Of a stretch of DNA of 64,000 bases, positions 16,352-24,746 are shown piece by piece (within the stretch, counting starts at the first letter, position 1; every line of letters starts with the position of its first letter). The position numbers were made by a program, and so were the translations under genes. The stretch comes from Actinomycetales bacterium JB111 (lineage in GTDB: Bacteria > Actinomycetota > Actinomycetes > Actinomycetales > Actinomycetaceae). The notes beneath the pieces were generated by a model, which had not been told where the DNA came from, made no database searches, and was given only the letters and a program-made list of their open reading frames with translations. The stretch lies in contig FUHX01000019.1 of assembly GCA_900163555.1 (NCBI GenBank), positions 1-64,000 of the forward strand, in the 5' to 3' direction.

Positions 16352-16461
16352 GCAGGTCCCGCCTGCGCGCGCAGCCGCCTCTCGTCGCGGCGGTGCGGAC
16401 TCGTCGTCGGGTTCGGGACGATTCGTCTCACGAAAGATCGGCGCGATCGGTCCCGCCGTCC

Positions 16462-16467
16462 TACGCT
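16462..16467 (+). promoter_or_regulatory. Putative -10 element, leaderless nuclease gene
   Basis: TACGCT ends 6 nt before GTG 16474, and no Shine-Dalgarno sequence precedes that codon. Confidence 0.45.
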
Positions 16468-16473
16468 GAACAC

Positions 16474-17004
16474 GTGTGCGAGGTGGAGGTGCTCGGCGTG
16501 GAGATCGCCGCCGACGACGGGCGGGTGATCCTGCTTCTGCGCGAGCTCGGCGCGGTGCGCGTGCTGCCGATCGTCGTCGGGGCCCGCGAGGGCGCCGCGA
16601 TCGCCGCCGCCTACGCGGGGCTGAGCCCGGAGCGGCCCATGACGCACGACCTCATGCTCTCCACGGTGCGCGCGCTCGGCGCCGACATCTCTCGGGTCAC
16701 CATCACCGACCGGGTCGACGGGATCTATCACGCGGAGCTCACGCTCGTCACGGGCGAGCGGGTCGACTGCCGGCCGTCCGACGGCGTCGCGCTCGCGCTG
16801 CGCGCGCAGGCGCCGATCCACTGCGTCGAGCAGCTCCTCGTGGACGCCGAGAACCGCGCCGCGTCCGACACGCCGGAGCACGAGGACGGCGCCGGCGGCG
16901 AGCAAGGACGCGACGACCTGTCGGACGACGTCGTCGACGACCTTGTGGCCCGGTTTCGCGCCGAGATCGACCGGCTGGGACCCGACGGCTTCGACGGGAG
17001 ATGA
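16474..17004 (+). CDS. Bifunctional nuclease family protein (DUF151)
   Basis: The 176-residue protein matches the DUF151 fold: VEVLGVEIAADDGRVILLLRE, LPIVVGAREGAAIAAAYAG, RPMTHDLMLSTVRALGAD and DGIYHAELTLV, ending with RPSDGVALALRAQAPI. DUF151 members are described as nucleases (BBD family), but the actinobacterial copies are mostly uncharacterised. It has a C-terminal tail of about 40 acidic residues beyond the core. The gene lies between the two MerR genes, as in Mycobacterium. The GTG start is supported by a leaderless promoter and by the family N-terminus. Confidence 0.85.
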   Translation: MCEVEVLGVEIAADDGRVILLLRELGAVRVLPIVVGAREGAAIAAAYAGLSPERPMTHDLMLSTVRALGADISRVTITDRVDGIYHAELTLVTGERVDCRPSDGVALALRAQAPIHCVEQLLVDAENRAASDTPEHEDGAGGEQGRDDLSDDVVDDLVARFRAEIDRLGPDGFDGR

Positions 17005-17046
17005 TCCCCGCCGACGAACTGTTACCTGACCCGCGGGGCGTGGTCG

Positions 17047-17075
17047 TTGACCAGTCGCCCCGGCAGCCTTAGCGT
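17047..17075 (+). promoter_or_regulatory. Putative sigma-70-type promoter for the second MerR gene
   Basis: TTGACC (17047-17052) and TAGCGT (17070-17075) are 17 nt apart, a near-ideal spacing, 57 nt upstream of the GTG at 17133. Confidence 0.5.
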
Positions 17076-17132
17076 GATCACATCACCCGGGAGCAGGACG
17101 CTCCGGTCCTGTCACGAGAAACGGAGCCCACC

Positions 17133-17708
17133 GTGAGTCCCACGGAAGCCACAGGCGCGCGCGAGCCGGCCCCACAGCTCGCGCAGGGCATGCTGTTCGG
17201 TGAAACCCTCCCGGACATCGACGAGGACACGGGCTACCGCGGTCCGATCGCCTCCCGCGCCGCCGGGATCACCTACCGCCAGCTCGACTACTGGGCGCGC
17301 ACCGGCCTGGTCGAGCCGTCCGTCCGCGGCGCGCACGGCTCGGGCAGCCAGCGCCTGTACAGCTTCCGCGACATCCTCGTGCTCAAGGTCGTCAAGCGCC
17401 TTCTCGACTCGGGCGTCTCGCTGCCGCAGATCCGCGTGGCGATCGAGCACCTCAAGGAGCGCGGCGTCGAGGACCTCGCCGGGATCACCCTGATGTCCGA
17501 CGGCGCCTCCGTCTACGAGTGCACGTCCGACTACGAGGTCATCGACCTCGTCCAGGGCGGGCAGGGCGTCTTCGGCATCGCCGTCAGCCGCGTCTGGCGG
17601 GAGGTCGAGGGCACGCTCGCCGAGCTGCCCACCGTCCGCGCCGAGGACGAGGAGGGCAGCGACGAGCTGTCCCGGCGGCGCGCGGCCCGGCGCCAGCAGG
17701 CCGGCTGA
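17133..17708 (+). CDS. MerR family regulator (Rv1830-like)
   Basis: The 191-residue protein has a MerR winged helix about residues 40-105: GPIASRAAGITYRQLDYWARTGLVEPSVR, GSQRLYSFRDILVLKVVKRLLD and SLPQIRVAIEHLKERG. The C-terminal part (ITLMSDGASVYECTSDYEVIDLVQGGQGVFGIAV) is characteristic of the Rv1830 family. Family members control cell-envelope and division-related genes, but the regulon here is unknown. The GTG at 17133 follows AACGGAG. A rho-independent hairpin follows 18 nt after the stop. Confidence 0.87.
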   Translation: MSPTEATGAREPAPQLAQGMLFGETLPDIDEDTGYRGPIASRAAGITYRQLDYWARTGLVEPSVRGAHGSGSQRLYSFRDILVLKVVKRLLDSGVSLPQIRVAIEHLKERGVEDLAGITLMSDGASVYECTSDYEVIDLVQGGQGVFGIAVSRVWREVEGTLAELPTVRAEDEEGSDELSRRRAARRQQAG

Positions 17709-17726
17709 CTCCACCCGCCCTAGAAC

Positions 17727-17758
17727 AGACCCCGGTGCCCGCTCGGACACCGGGGTCT
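17727..17758 (+). terminator. Terminator after the Rv1830-like MerR gene
   Basis: An 11-bp stem (AGACCCCGGTG) with a 10-nt loop is followed by TCTCG. Confidence 0.8.
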
Positions 17759-17849
17759 TCTCGTGCGCGGGGACGGGGAGAGGTCACCATGGGGAACAAC
17801 TGCCCCGTAATCCGGGCGGTTGTCGGCCTTCCGGTGGACGATTTCCGAT

Positions 17850-17855
17850 TAGCCT
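17850..17855 (+). promoter_or_regulatory. Putative -10 element, leaderless DUF2510 gene
   Basis: TAGCCT ends 6 nt before the ATG at 17862. Confidence 0.45.
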
Positions 17856-17861
17856 TCGACC

Positions 17862-19418
17862 ATGAGTGTTGCGCCGGGCTGGTACACCGACCCCTATGAC
17901 GAGCAGAAGGTCCGCTACTGGGACGGATCGACGTGGACGGAGCAGTCCGTGCCGCGTGCGTCCCAGCCCACCGACGGCGGAGCCGGCGCAACCGGATCGC
18001 TGTACGGGAAGAGCCCCGAGCACGCGCAGTCGGCGGCCGACGCACCCGGCGCGAGCGGCGTCGGACCGGCTGCCACCATGCAGATGCCGGCTGCGCAGGC
18101 GCAGGGTGCGGGCTACGGCCCCGGCCAGGGTATGCCGCCCAGCGCCCCCTCGGGCCCCGGCGGGGGACCCGGGTACGCCGCGGGCGCGGGCTTCCAGGCC
18201 GGCGGTCCTGGTGGCCAGTACGGACAGGGTGGGCCCGGTGGCCAGTACGGACAGGGTGGGCCCGGTGGCCAGTACGGACAGGGTGGGCCCGGTGGCCAGT
18301 ACGGACAGGGTGGGCCCGGTGGCCAGTACGGACAGGGTGGGCCCGGTGGCCAGTACGGACAGGGTGGGCCCGGTGGCCAGTACGGACAGGGTGGACCGGG
18401 CGGACCCGGCGGGCCCTACGGTCCCGGCGGCCCCGCGGGCCAGGGTCCGGAGAAGAAGCGCAACCCCGCCCTCATCGCGCTGGCGGTCATCCTCGGTGTG
18501 GCCGTCGTCGGCGTCGGCGGGTTCTTCGGGGTCCGCGCGCTGACGGGTGACGACGACACCCAGGCGACCACGCCCCCCACCACCGACGCGCCCCAGGAGC
18601 CGACGACGGCCCCGACGCTGCCCCCGCCCGACGAGCAGCCCACCACCGAGGAGGCGACCGAGGAGGAGAGCACCACCACCGAGGAGCCCACCACCGAGGA
18701 GGAGACGACGACCGAGCCGTCCGTCGCCGTCGGCGAGATGGTCGGTAACGAGCAGACCGGCGCCGCGTACTTCACGGACGCCGACGGTGAGGTCATCGGC
18801 ACCGCCTGGGAGTCGCGTATCGAGTCCGGGGGAGAGGTCCGCATCACGCTGCACATCGAGGAGCGTGCGGCGGTCATCTTCGGCGGGCACTCCACCGACA
18901 ACACCGACCTCCAGTTCGAGGCGTCCAACGACTCCGGCTCGTTCAGCGGCCAGGACTCGTACAGCCTCATGCCGGTCTTCGGCTTCTTCCAGGCCTACCT
19001 GGACCCGGCCGGCGCGTGGGTCATGGATCCGGGCGACTACGAGTTCGTCGTCAACGACGTCGACGGCGCCGAGACGGGCATCGAGTTCGAGGTCCACTCC
19101 GGCTCGCTCGTCGTCGGCGTTCCCTCCGACACCCCGGTGACGATCTCCGAGGGCGACCCTTCCGTCTTCATCCTGCACGTGGGTGAGGAGACCGCGCTGC
19201 GCGCCGGCGTGCACGGCGACGAGGACACCGTGATCCACGTGGTCGACCCCGAGCTGTACGTCTACCAGAACGACGACGCTCCGTCCGACCACAACCCGCG
19301 CAACCCGCTGGATGCGTCGGTCGACATCGACTCGATGCCGGTCGGAGACAGTGTGATCGTGGCCAGCACGTTCTGGGGCGACCCGACGGACGCCGTCGTG
19401 TCGATCCACCCGAACTGA
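17862..19418 (+). CDS. DUF2510 membrane protein with a GGQYGQGGP repeat tract (paralogue 1 of 3)
   Basis: The 518-residue protein starts with a DUF2510 domain (APGWYTDPYDEQKVRYWDGSTWTEQ, residues about 4-28), then a disordered Gly/Ser/Ala region with seven GGQYGQGGP repeats, a membrane span (LIALAVILGVAVVGVGGFFGV) and a Thr/Glu/Pro-rich stalk. The exterior domain (from about residue 285) contains beta-rich segments such as EVRITLHIEERAAVIFGG and PGDYEFVVNDV. DUF2510 is a short WW-like domain of unknown partner. It is the first of three tandem paralogues; its promoter looks leaderless. Confidence 0.8.
   Translation: MSVAPGWYTDPYDEQKVRYWDGSTWTEQSVPRASQPTDGGAGATGSLYGKSPEHAQSAADAPGASGVGPAATMQMPAAQAQGAGYGPGQGMPPSAPSGPGGGPGYAAGAGFQAGGPGGQYGQGGPGGQYGQGGPGGQYGQGGPGGQYGQGGPGGQYGQGGPGGQYGQGGPGGQYGQGGPGGPGGPYGPGGPAGQGPEKKRNPALIALAVILGVAVVGVGGFFGVRALTGDDDTQATTPPTTDAPQEPTTAPTLPPPDEQPTTEEATEEESTTTEEPTTEEETTTEPSVAVGEMVGNEQTGAAYFTDADGEVIGTAWESRIESGGEVRITLHIEERAAVIFGGHSTDNTDLQFEASNDSGSFSGQDSYSLMPVFGFFQAYLDPAGAWVMDPGDYEFVVNDVDGAETGIEFEVHSGSLVVGVPSDTPVTISEGDPSVFILHVGEETALRAGVHGDEDTVIHVVDPELYVYQNDDAPSDHNPRNPLDASVDIDSMPVGDSVIVASTFWGDPTDAVVSIHPN
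18210..18398 (+). repeat. 27-bp tandem repeat, seven copies
   Basis: Seven nearly identical 27-bp units encode GGQYGQGGP in the paralogue-1 protein. Third-codon positions are conserved as well, which points to recent expansion by slippage rather than selection on the protein alone. Confidence 0.9.
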
Positions 19419-19434
19419 CCCGGGGGACTTGCGC

Positions 19435-20823
19435 ATGCAGGCCGCTGCAGGCTGGCACCAGGACCCCTGGGACCCCGCGTCCACCCGCTACTGGGACGGG
19501 CAGCTTTGGACCGATCGCCAGGCGCCCGCGGCGGCGACGTCCGCCGACTATCCCGGCTCGCAGAGCCCCGTGCCCACGGGCGAGCACCAGGTGGGCGGGA
19601 CCTGGGTGATGACGGAGAGTTTCGACGACCTCTCCGACACGGTCGACTCCACGACCGGGACGTACGCGTACCAGGCGCCGGACGGCGGCTACAACAACTA
19701 CTCGGCGGCCGGGGAGGGGCAGTACCGCTCCGGCGGCGTCGACCCCTACGAGGGTCAGGCGGCCGATCCGGCCGCGGCGATGTGGCAGCAGCACTCGGTC
19801 TCGGGCGCCACGTACGGCGACCGGATGCCGGGGGTCGGCGGGCGCCTGCAGGATCCGGCGGTGGATCCGTCCGACCCGAGCAGGCCGGGCGGACTGTACG
19901 TCCCGCCGCGCCGCAGCAAGGGACCGGTGATCGCGATCGCCGCCGTCCTCGGCGTGGCGGTCCTCGGTCTCGGCGCCTGGGGCATCGCGTCCGTGGCCGG
20001 GGGAGACGACTCCGCCTCGCCGACGCAGCCGCCCACCCTGCCTCCCAGCACACCACCGACGACGCCACCTCCGTCGACGCAGCCCCCGACGTCCCCGCCG
20101 GGCACCCAGGGGTCGGCCGGCGGCGACGGTGACACCTCCGGGCTGGCCTACTACCAGGACCTCGGCGGCTTCGACCTCGGCAGCACGCTCACCGGCGCCT
20201 TCCCCGCCCAGGGGGAGTACGCGGTCACGCTGCACGTCGAGCAGGACACGACCGTGCTGGTCGCGGCGTTCTCACCGGAGGGACACGACCTCGAGATCGA
20301 GATCTCCGGGAACGGGGTCGACGAGACGATGTCGGACTCCCTGGAGACGTACTCGTTCATCGGCTTCTCCTCCTACCCGTCGTACGAGGATCCCTCCGGC
20401 TTCGTCCAGCTGGACGCGGGGGACTACGACCTCGTGCTCACCGAGGCGGCCGGGCAGGCGAGCGCGTTCGAGCTCACGGTCCTCTCCGGTGAGGGTGGAG
20501 AGCTGGCGGACGGGGACGTCGAGCAGCTCTCGATCGAGACGGGGGCGGCCGACCTCTACTCCGTGGAGCTGGAGGACGGCGAGTCGCTGACCGTCTCCCT
20601 GTCGGGCGACGGCTCCGACCCGTACCTCTACATCGTCTCTCCCGACGGCACGGTCGAGTACAACGACGACTGGGGATCCGCCGACTACGACGGCCCGAGC
20701 CTCGACAGCGGGCTCGACTCCGGCCTGACGGTGTCGGACGGCGCGGGGACCTACATCGTCGTCGCCACCACGTACGCGGGCTCGGGCGGGGACATGACGA
20801 TGTCGGTGACGATCGACGACTGA
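19435..20823 (+). CDS. DUF2510 membrane protein (paralogue 2 of 3)
   Basis: The 462-residue protein has DUF2510 at its N-terminus (AAGWHQDPWDPASTRYWDGQLW), a disordered Tyr/Gly-rich region of about 130 residues, a membrane span (VIAIAAVLGVAVLGLGAWGI) and a Thr/Pro/Ser stalk. The exterior part has two similar beta domains: EYAVTLHVEQDTTVLVAAF ... AGDYDLVLTEA and ADLYSVELEDGESLTVSLSGDG ... AGTYIVVATTY, resembling pre-peptidase C-terminal folds. ATG 19435 follows GGGGG at good spacing; a TTG at 19429 is the alternative. It lies 16 nt after paralogue 1, so the two are probably co-transcribed. Confidence 0.8.
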   Translation: MQAAAGWHQDPWDPASTRYWDGQLWTDRQAPAAATSADYPGSQSPVPTGEHQVGGTWVMTESFDDLSDTVDSTTGTYAYQAPDGGYNNYSAAGEGQYRSGGVDPYEGQAADPAAAMWQQHSVSGATYGDRMPGVGGRLQDPAVDPSDPSRPGGLYVPPRRSKGPVIAIAAVLGVAVLGLGAWGIASVAGGDDSASPTQPPTLPPSTPPTTPPPSTQPPTSPPGTQGSAGGDGDTSGLAYYQDLGGFDLGSTLTGAFPAQGEYAVTLHVEQDTTVLVAAFSPEGHDLEIEISGNGVDETMSDSLETYSFIGFSSYPSYEDPSGFVQLDAGDYDLVLTEAAGQASAFELTVLSGEGGELADGDVEQLSIETGAADLYSVELEDGESLTVSLSGDGSDPYLYIVSPDGTVEYNDDWGSADYDGPSLDSGLDSGLTVSDGAGTYIVVATTYAGSGGDMTMSVTIDD

Positions 20824-20979
20824 TGTCCGACACGTGGGACGGCAGCTCGGAAATGTGTGACGTTGGGGGCCCTGGGTGCATCTCCCCACGACGAATGCGC
20901 GGATACGAGGCAAGGCATGGCTACCCTCGGGAGAGGCCAGCATGGATACGCCCATGAATCGTCATTCCCGGAGGACACG

Positions 20980-22644
20980 TTGAGCACCGTTGAGGCAGGT
21001 TGGTACTCCGACCCGTGGGAGGACGGCAAGATCAGGTTCTGGGACGGGACCACCTGGACCGACGAGCAGTACGACGCGGAGGACGCGGAGCACGACGTCC
21101 ACGGGGGCGACGACCCCACGCCGCCGGTCGACCACACGGTGGCCCCGTCGTCGGTCCTCGACGCGGGACTGGTCCAGGTCCCCGACGTCGCACCGGCCCA
21201 GGACCCAGCTCCCGCGCAGTCGCCGCCGACCCAGAGCATCCCGAACCAGGGGTACCCGGGCCAGGGCGCGCCCACTCAAGGGATTCCCCACCAGGCCGGC
21301 CAGGGCTTCGGGCAGCCGACCTCGGCGCAGTCGGCGCCCGGCTACGGACCCGGCTTCGGCCAGGACCCGTCCGCCCAGTCGGCACCCGGCTACGGCTTCA
21401 GCCCCTCCGCCCAGTCCGCACCCGGCTACGGACCCGGCTTCGGCCAGGCCCCCTCGGCGCAGTCCGCGCCGGGATACGGCTTCGGGCAGGACCCGTCCGC
21501 CCAGTCGGCACCGGGTTACGGCTTCAGCCCGTCCGCCCAGTCGGCGCCCGGCTACGGACCCGGCTTCGGCCAGGCCCCCTCGGCGCAGTCCGCACCCGGT
21601 TACGGGTTCGCCGCCACCCCCCAGACGACCTCCGGCGGCGTCTACGGCGACTACGCGGCAGCCGGGGCCGGCGGCTACGCCTCGGGTGGGAGCTCGCCCT
21701 TCGCGACGTCCCCGCAGGATGCGGGTCCAGGCTTTGGTGCGCAGACCGGCGGCTACGGGTACCAGCAGCCGTCCGCGGCGTACGGCGGACCGCAGGCGAA
21801 GACCTCGTCGACGAATCCCGCGGTCCTTGTCATCATCGGGGTCGTCGTCGTCGCGCTGATCGCGGTCGGCGCCTACTTCCTGTTCTTCTCCGGCGACGAC
21901 TCGCCGGCCGGGACCGACCCGAACGATCCGAACAACCCGGGCGGAGGCGGGGCCACCACGGGTGCCCTCACCTTCACCGGGCCCGACGGCCAGCCGGTCC
22001 CCGAGAGTGGCTCGATCTCGATCGACGGCCCCGAGGGCTGGACCGGGACGGTCACCGTCACCGAGCGGACGGCGTTCGCCGCGCTCGCCACCCGGGGCGC
22101 CATCGACCCGGTCATGGACGTCACCGGCAACGGTGTGGACTACCACCTCGACGACGTCGGCAGCGACGGCTACCGGATCTTCGAGCCGCTCGGCGGTCAG
22201 GACAGCTGGGACGCCGCGGCAGCGCTCGTGCTGGAGCCCGGCACCTATGAGGTCACGATCACGGACTACGCCACGAACGACACCGGACCGACCGACCTCG
22301 CCTGGACCAGCGGGCTGGCCGGGACGCTCGAGCCGGGCCAGCCCCTCGACGTGTCCGTGCCGGCGAACGGCGTGGCGCTCGTCGAGGTGCCGAGCACGAA
22401 CAGCATCGCCACCGTCCACACCGAGTCGGAGGCGGGCGACCCGCGGATCTTCGGGGTCGACGCGACCGGCGGCGGCCGAGTGGGCAACGACGACGGCGCC
22501 GGCAACGCACCGTTCGACATCTCCGCGAACATGTCGTCGAGGGACTCGCTCATCGACGTGTCGTACTGGACCTCGGGCGGCGTCGTCGTGGTCGGTACCT
22601 GGCAGAACGAGGCGGCCGACTTCACGGTCACGTACACCAACTGA
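20980..22644 (+). CDS. DUF2510 membrane protein with SAQSAPGYG repeats (paralogue 3 of 3)
   Basis: The 554-residue protein begins STVEAGWYSDPWEDGKIRF, the DUF2510 signature, which together with GGAGGA just upstream supports a TTG start at 20980. Longer frames starting at 20857 add an unrelated leader. A disordered region with seven SAQSAPGYG repeats follows, then a membrane span (VLVIIGVVVVALIAVGAYFLFF), an Asn/Pro/Gly linker and an exterior beta domain with two repeats (LTFTGPDGQPVPESG ... PGTYEVTITDY; then PLDVSVPANGVALVEVPS). It shares architecture, not detailed sequence, with the two upstream genes. Confidence 0.8.
   Translation: MSTVEAGWYSDPWEDGKIRFWDGTTWTDEQYDAEDAEHDVHGGDDPTPPVDHTVAPSSVLDAGLVQVPDVAPAQDPAPAQSPPTQSIPNQGYPGQGAPTQGIPHQAGQGFGQPTSAQSAPGYGPGFGQDPSAQSAPGYGFSPSAQSAPGYGPGFGQAPSAQSAPGYGFGQDPSAQSAPGYGFSPSAQSAPGYGPGFGQAPSAQSAPGYGFAATPQTTSGGVYGDYAAAGAGGYASGGSSPFATSPQDAGPGFGAQTGGYGYQQPSAAYGGPQAKTSSTNPAVLVIIGVVVVALIAVGAYFLFFSGDDSPAGTDPNDPNNPGGGGATTGALTFTGPDGQPVPESGSISIDGPEGWTGTVTVTERTAFAALATRGAIDPVMDVTGNGVDYHLDDVGSDGYRIFEPLGGQDSWDAAAALVLEPGTYEVTITDYATNDTGPTDLAWTSGLAGTLEPGQPLDVSVPANGVALVEVPSTNSIATVHTESEAGDPRIFGVDATGGGRVGNDDGAGNAPFDISANMSSRDSLIDVSYWTSGGVVVVGTWQNEAADFTVTYTN
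21322..21606 (+). repeat. Degenerate SAQSAPGYG-encoding repeat
   Basis: Seven copies of the motif alternate with GPGFGQAP, GFSP or GFGQDP spacers. Unlike the 27-bp array, codon choice differs between copies, so this tract is older. Confidence 0.8.
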
Positions 22645-22667
22645 CCGGTCCGGTCGGACCCGGCGTC

Positions 22668-22701
22668 ATCGGGCGCCCACCCGCGAGGGTGGGCGCCCGA
22701 T
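22668..22701. terminator. Bidirectional hairpin terminator
   Basis: A perfect 15-bp stem (ATCGGGCGCCCACCC) with a GCGA loop separates the convergent paralogue-3 and 22720-24000 genes. Confidence 0.85.
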
Positions 22702-22719
22702 CGTCGTCGTGGGTGTCTC

Positions 22720-24000
22720 TCAGTACGCCCCGATGAGTTCGGCGAGCGAGCGCGCCGTGCGCGGATGTACCCACGCGGCGTGGTTCGGCAGGTGCACGGT
22801 CTTGCGCCCCCTGGGGGCGAGTGCCTCGCACAGCCGCGCCACCGCGACGAGATCGAGCAGGGCGGCCCAGACGTCCGCCTCCACCCGGATCGTGCGCGAC
22901 CCGAGCTCCAGCTCGATCCCGGGCGGGATCTCGCCCGACCGCTCGTAGACCACCCGCGTCGAGGTCAGGGAGTCCCACGACCCGGCGACCCGCGCGATGT
23001 CGCCGACCACGCCGAGCCACTCCTCCTCGGAGTCGGCCATCGTGTCCTCGGGCGGGAAGCGGAAGATGTTCTCCCAGGCGGGGATCTTCCCGCGGACGTC
23101 GTGCTCGACGACGGCGTCGAGGTAGGGGTCCCAGTTCTTCGGGTCGTCCGGCGGCGTGACCGCGCGGGCGACGTCGTCGACGCGGAGCCGGGGGTCGAGG
23201 GTCAGTCCCGCGTCCACGAGGGCGGCCACCCGTCGCCTGACATCGGGATCCACTGCCTCGTTCTCGGTGGCCTGCGCGGTCGCGTCGGTGGCCGGGTCGG
23301 GTGCCTCGGCCGACGTCGTCGGCGCGGGACCCGGCGCCAGACCCGCCACGTAGCTGGGCGCCTCGGCCCGGGCGAGCCGGAGGAGGACGGCGCGGAGCGC
23401 CGGCGCATGCTCGGTGGCGACGATGAGGCGGCGGTAGGTGCCCGACGGCGCCGGCCCGAGGACCGGGAGGAGGGCGAGCCCGGGCGGGACGATCGTCCCG
23501 ATGAGCTGGTCGAGCGCGGGGGAGAGGTCCTCGCCGTCGACCGGGGCCGTGACCGGAAGGGCGCCCGCGGTGATGGTGACGGTCCCGCTCGCGGGCGAGC
23601 CGGCGACGTCGGCGATGATGGCGGTGACGTGTCCGGGCGCGCCGAGCGCGGTCTCCGCGGCGCGGATCGCCGCGGTGACGATGCGGAGCACCTCGTCGGC
23701 GGAGTGCGGGTCGGGCGCGGCCTCGCCGACCACGAGCTCGCGGATCGGCGCGGGCCGGTCGGGCGTCCCGTGCAGGAGGACCTGAAAGGTCTCGGGCGTC
23801 GGCGAGGCGGAGTCCTGGGCGAGCTGCAGGGACGCGGCCTCCGCGTCGGCGGCGAGATGGAGGCCGAGGTCGGCCAGTGCCGACAGCTGGCGGGAGATGG
23901 TGGATCCCGCGGCCACCCGCTCGAGCGCATCGGAACCGGGAGAGGACGACGCGCGCGACGGTTCGGACGGGCGCTGGCGTCGTTGGCCGAACGGCCACAT
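22720..24000 (-). CDS. Hypothetical protein, unrecognised two-region soluble protein
   Basis: The 426-residue protein starts MWPFGQRRQRP. I see no signal peptide or membrane span. The N-terminal two-thirds is Ala/Pro-rich with alternating strands, including DEVLRIVTAAIRAAETALG and SGTVTITAGALPVTAPVDGED, and a Thr/Ala-rich linker separates a C-terminal region with PPDDPKNWDPYLDAVVEHDVR, AWENIFRFPPEDTM and VVGDIARVAGSWDSL. The spacing of strand and helix is domain-like, but no family is recognised. The ATG at 24000 follows GGAGGA; longer frames extend to 24585 over the neighbouring gene. Confidence 0.65.
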   Translation of the reverse strand: MWPFGQRRQRPSEPSRASSSPGSDALERVAAGSTISRQLSALADLGLHLAADAEAASLQLAQDSASPTPETFQVLLHGTPDRPAPIRELVVGEAAPDPHSADEVLRIVTAAIRAAETALGAPGHVTAIIADVAGSPASGTVTITAGALPVTAPVDGEDLSPALDQLIGTIVPPGLALLPVLGPAPSGTYRRLIVATEHAPALRAVLLRLARAEAPSYVAGLAPGPAPTTSAEAPDPATDATAQATENEAVDPDVRRRVAALVDAGLTLDPRLRVDDVARAVTPPDDPKNWDPYLDAVVEHDVRGKIPAWENIFRFPPEDTMADSEEEWLGVVGDIARVAGSWDSLTSTRVVYERSGEIPPGIELELGSRTIRVEADVWAALLDLVAVARLCEALAPRGRKTVHLPNHAAWVHPRTARSLAELIGAY

Positions 24001-24152
24001 GGAAACTCCTCCGACGGGGGTGGGCTGATCAGGGCGGTGGGCGCCCGGTGCACTGTCTCCACGGTAGGTCACCGGGCGCTGTGGGTGCAGGCGGATACCG
24101 TGGGGGTCGCGGCCGAGCCAACAGGGAGCGGTCCCTCGAGGAGGAGGAGACG

Positions 24153-24746
24153 ATGGCACGGGTGGTCCTGCTGCACCATGCGCTCGGTCTGACACCGGGA
24201 GTGACCGATCTGGCCGAGCGGCTGTCGCGGGGCGGCCACGAGGTCGCGACGCCCGACCTGTTCGACGGCCACGTGCCGGCCACGCTCCAGGAGGGCCTGG
24301 CGATCGCGGGCGAGCTGGGTGATGATCACATGGAGTCCGTCGCCCGGACGGCCGGGGAGGAGGCCGGTCCCGGAGTGGTGTGGGCCGGGATCTCCCTCGG
24401 GGTATCGGTCGCGCAGCGGATCGTCCAGACGACGCCCGGCGCCGGGGGAGCGGTGCTCCTCGAGGCGGCGCTGCCCGTGAGCGGCGAGTGGGCGATCGGC
24501 CCGTGGCCGGCCGGCGTGCCCGTCCAGATCCACGGCATGGACCGGGACGAGTTCTTCGCGCTCGAGGGCGACGTCGACGCCGCACGGGAGATCGTGGCGA
24601 CGGCCGGGCCGTCGGTGGCCGAGCTGTTCGTGTATCCCGGCGACGCGCACCTGTTCACCGACAGCTCCCTGCCGCAGTTCGACGCGGCGGCGACGGACCT
24701 CGTCGTCGAGCGTGTCCGGCGGCTGCTCGAGCGTGTGGGGGAGTAA
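24153..24746 (+). CDS. Dienelactone hydrolase family protein
   Basis: The 197-residue protein has an alpha/beta-hydrolase fold: RVVLLHHALGL strand with oxyanion residues, VATPDLFDGHVP, nucleophile elbow GISLG with Ser81 in place of the Cys of classical dienelactone hydrolases, and a late GDAHLF (His166). It would hydrolyse an ester or lactone; the substrate is unknown. The ATG at 24153 follows GAGGAGGA. It overlaps the GNAT gene by 14 nt, suggesting co-translation. Confidence 0.85.
   Translation: MARVVLLHHALGLTPGVTDLAERLSRGGHEVATPDLFDGHVPATLQEGLAIAGELGDDHMESVARTAGEEAGPGVVWAGISLGVSVAQRIVQTTPGAGGAVLLEAALPVSGEWAIGPWPAGVPVQIHGMDRDEFFALEGDVDAAREIVATAGPSVAELFVYPGDAHLFTDSSLPQFDAAATDLVVERVRRLLERVGE

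Noticed and set aside
18210-18398. Regularly spaced repeats considered as a CRISPR array
   Set aside because: The units are contiguous with no spacers, are in frame and encode a Gly/Gln/Tyr peptide tract.
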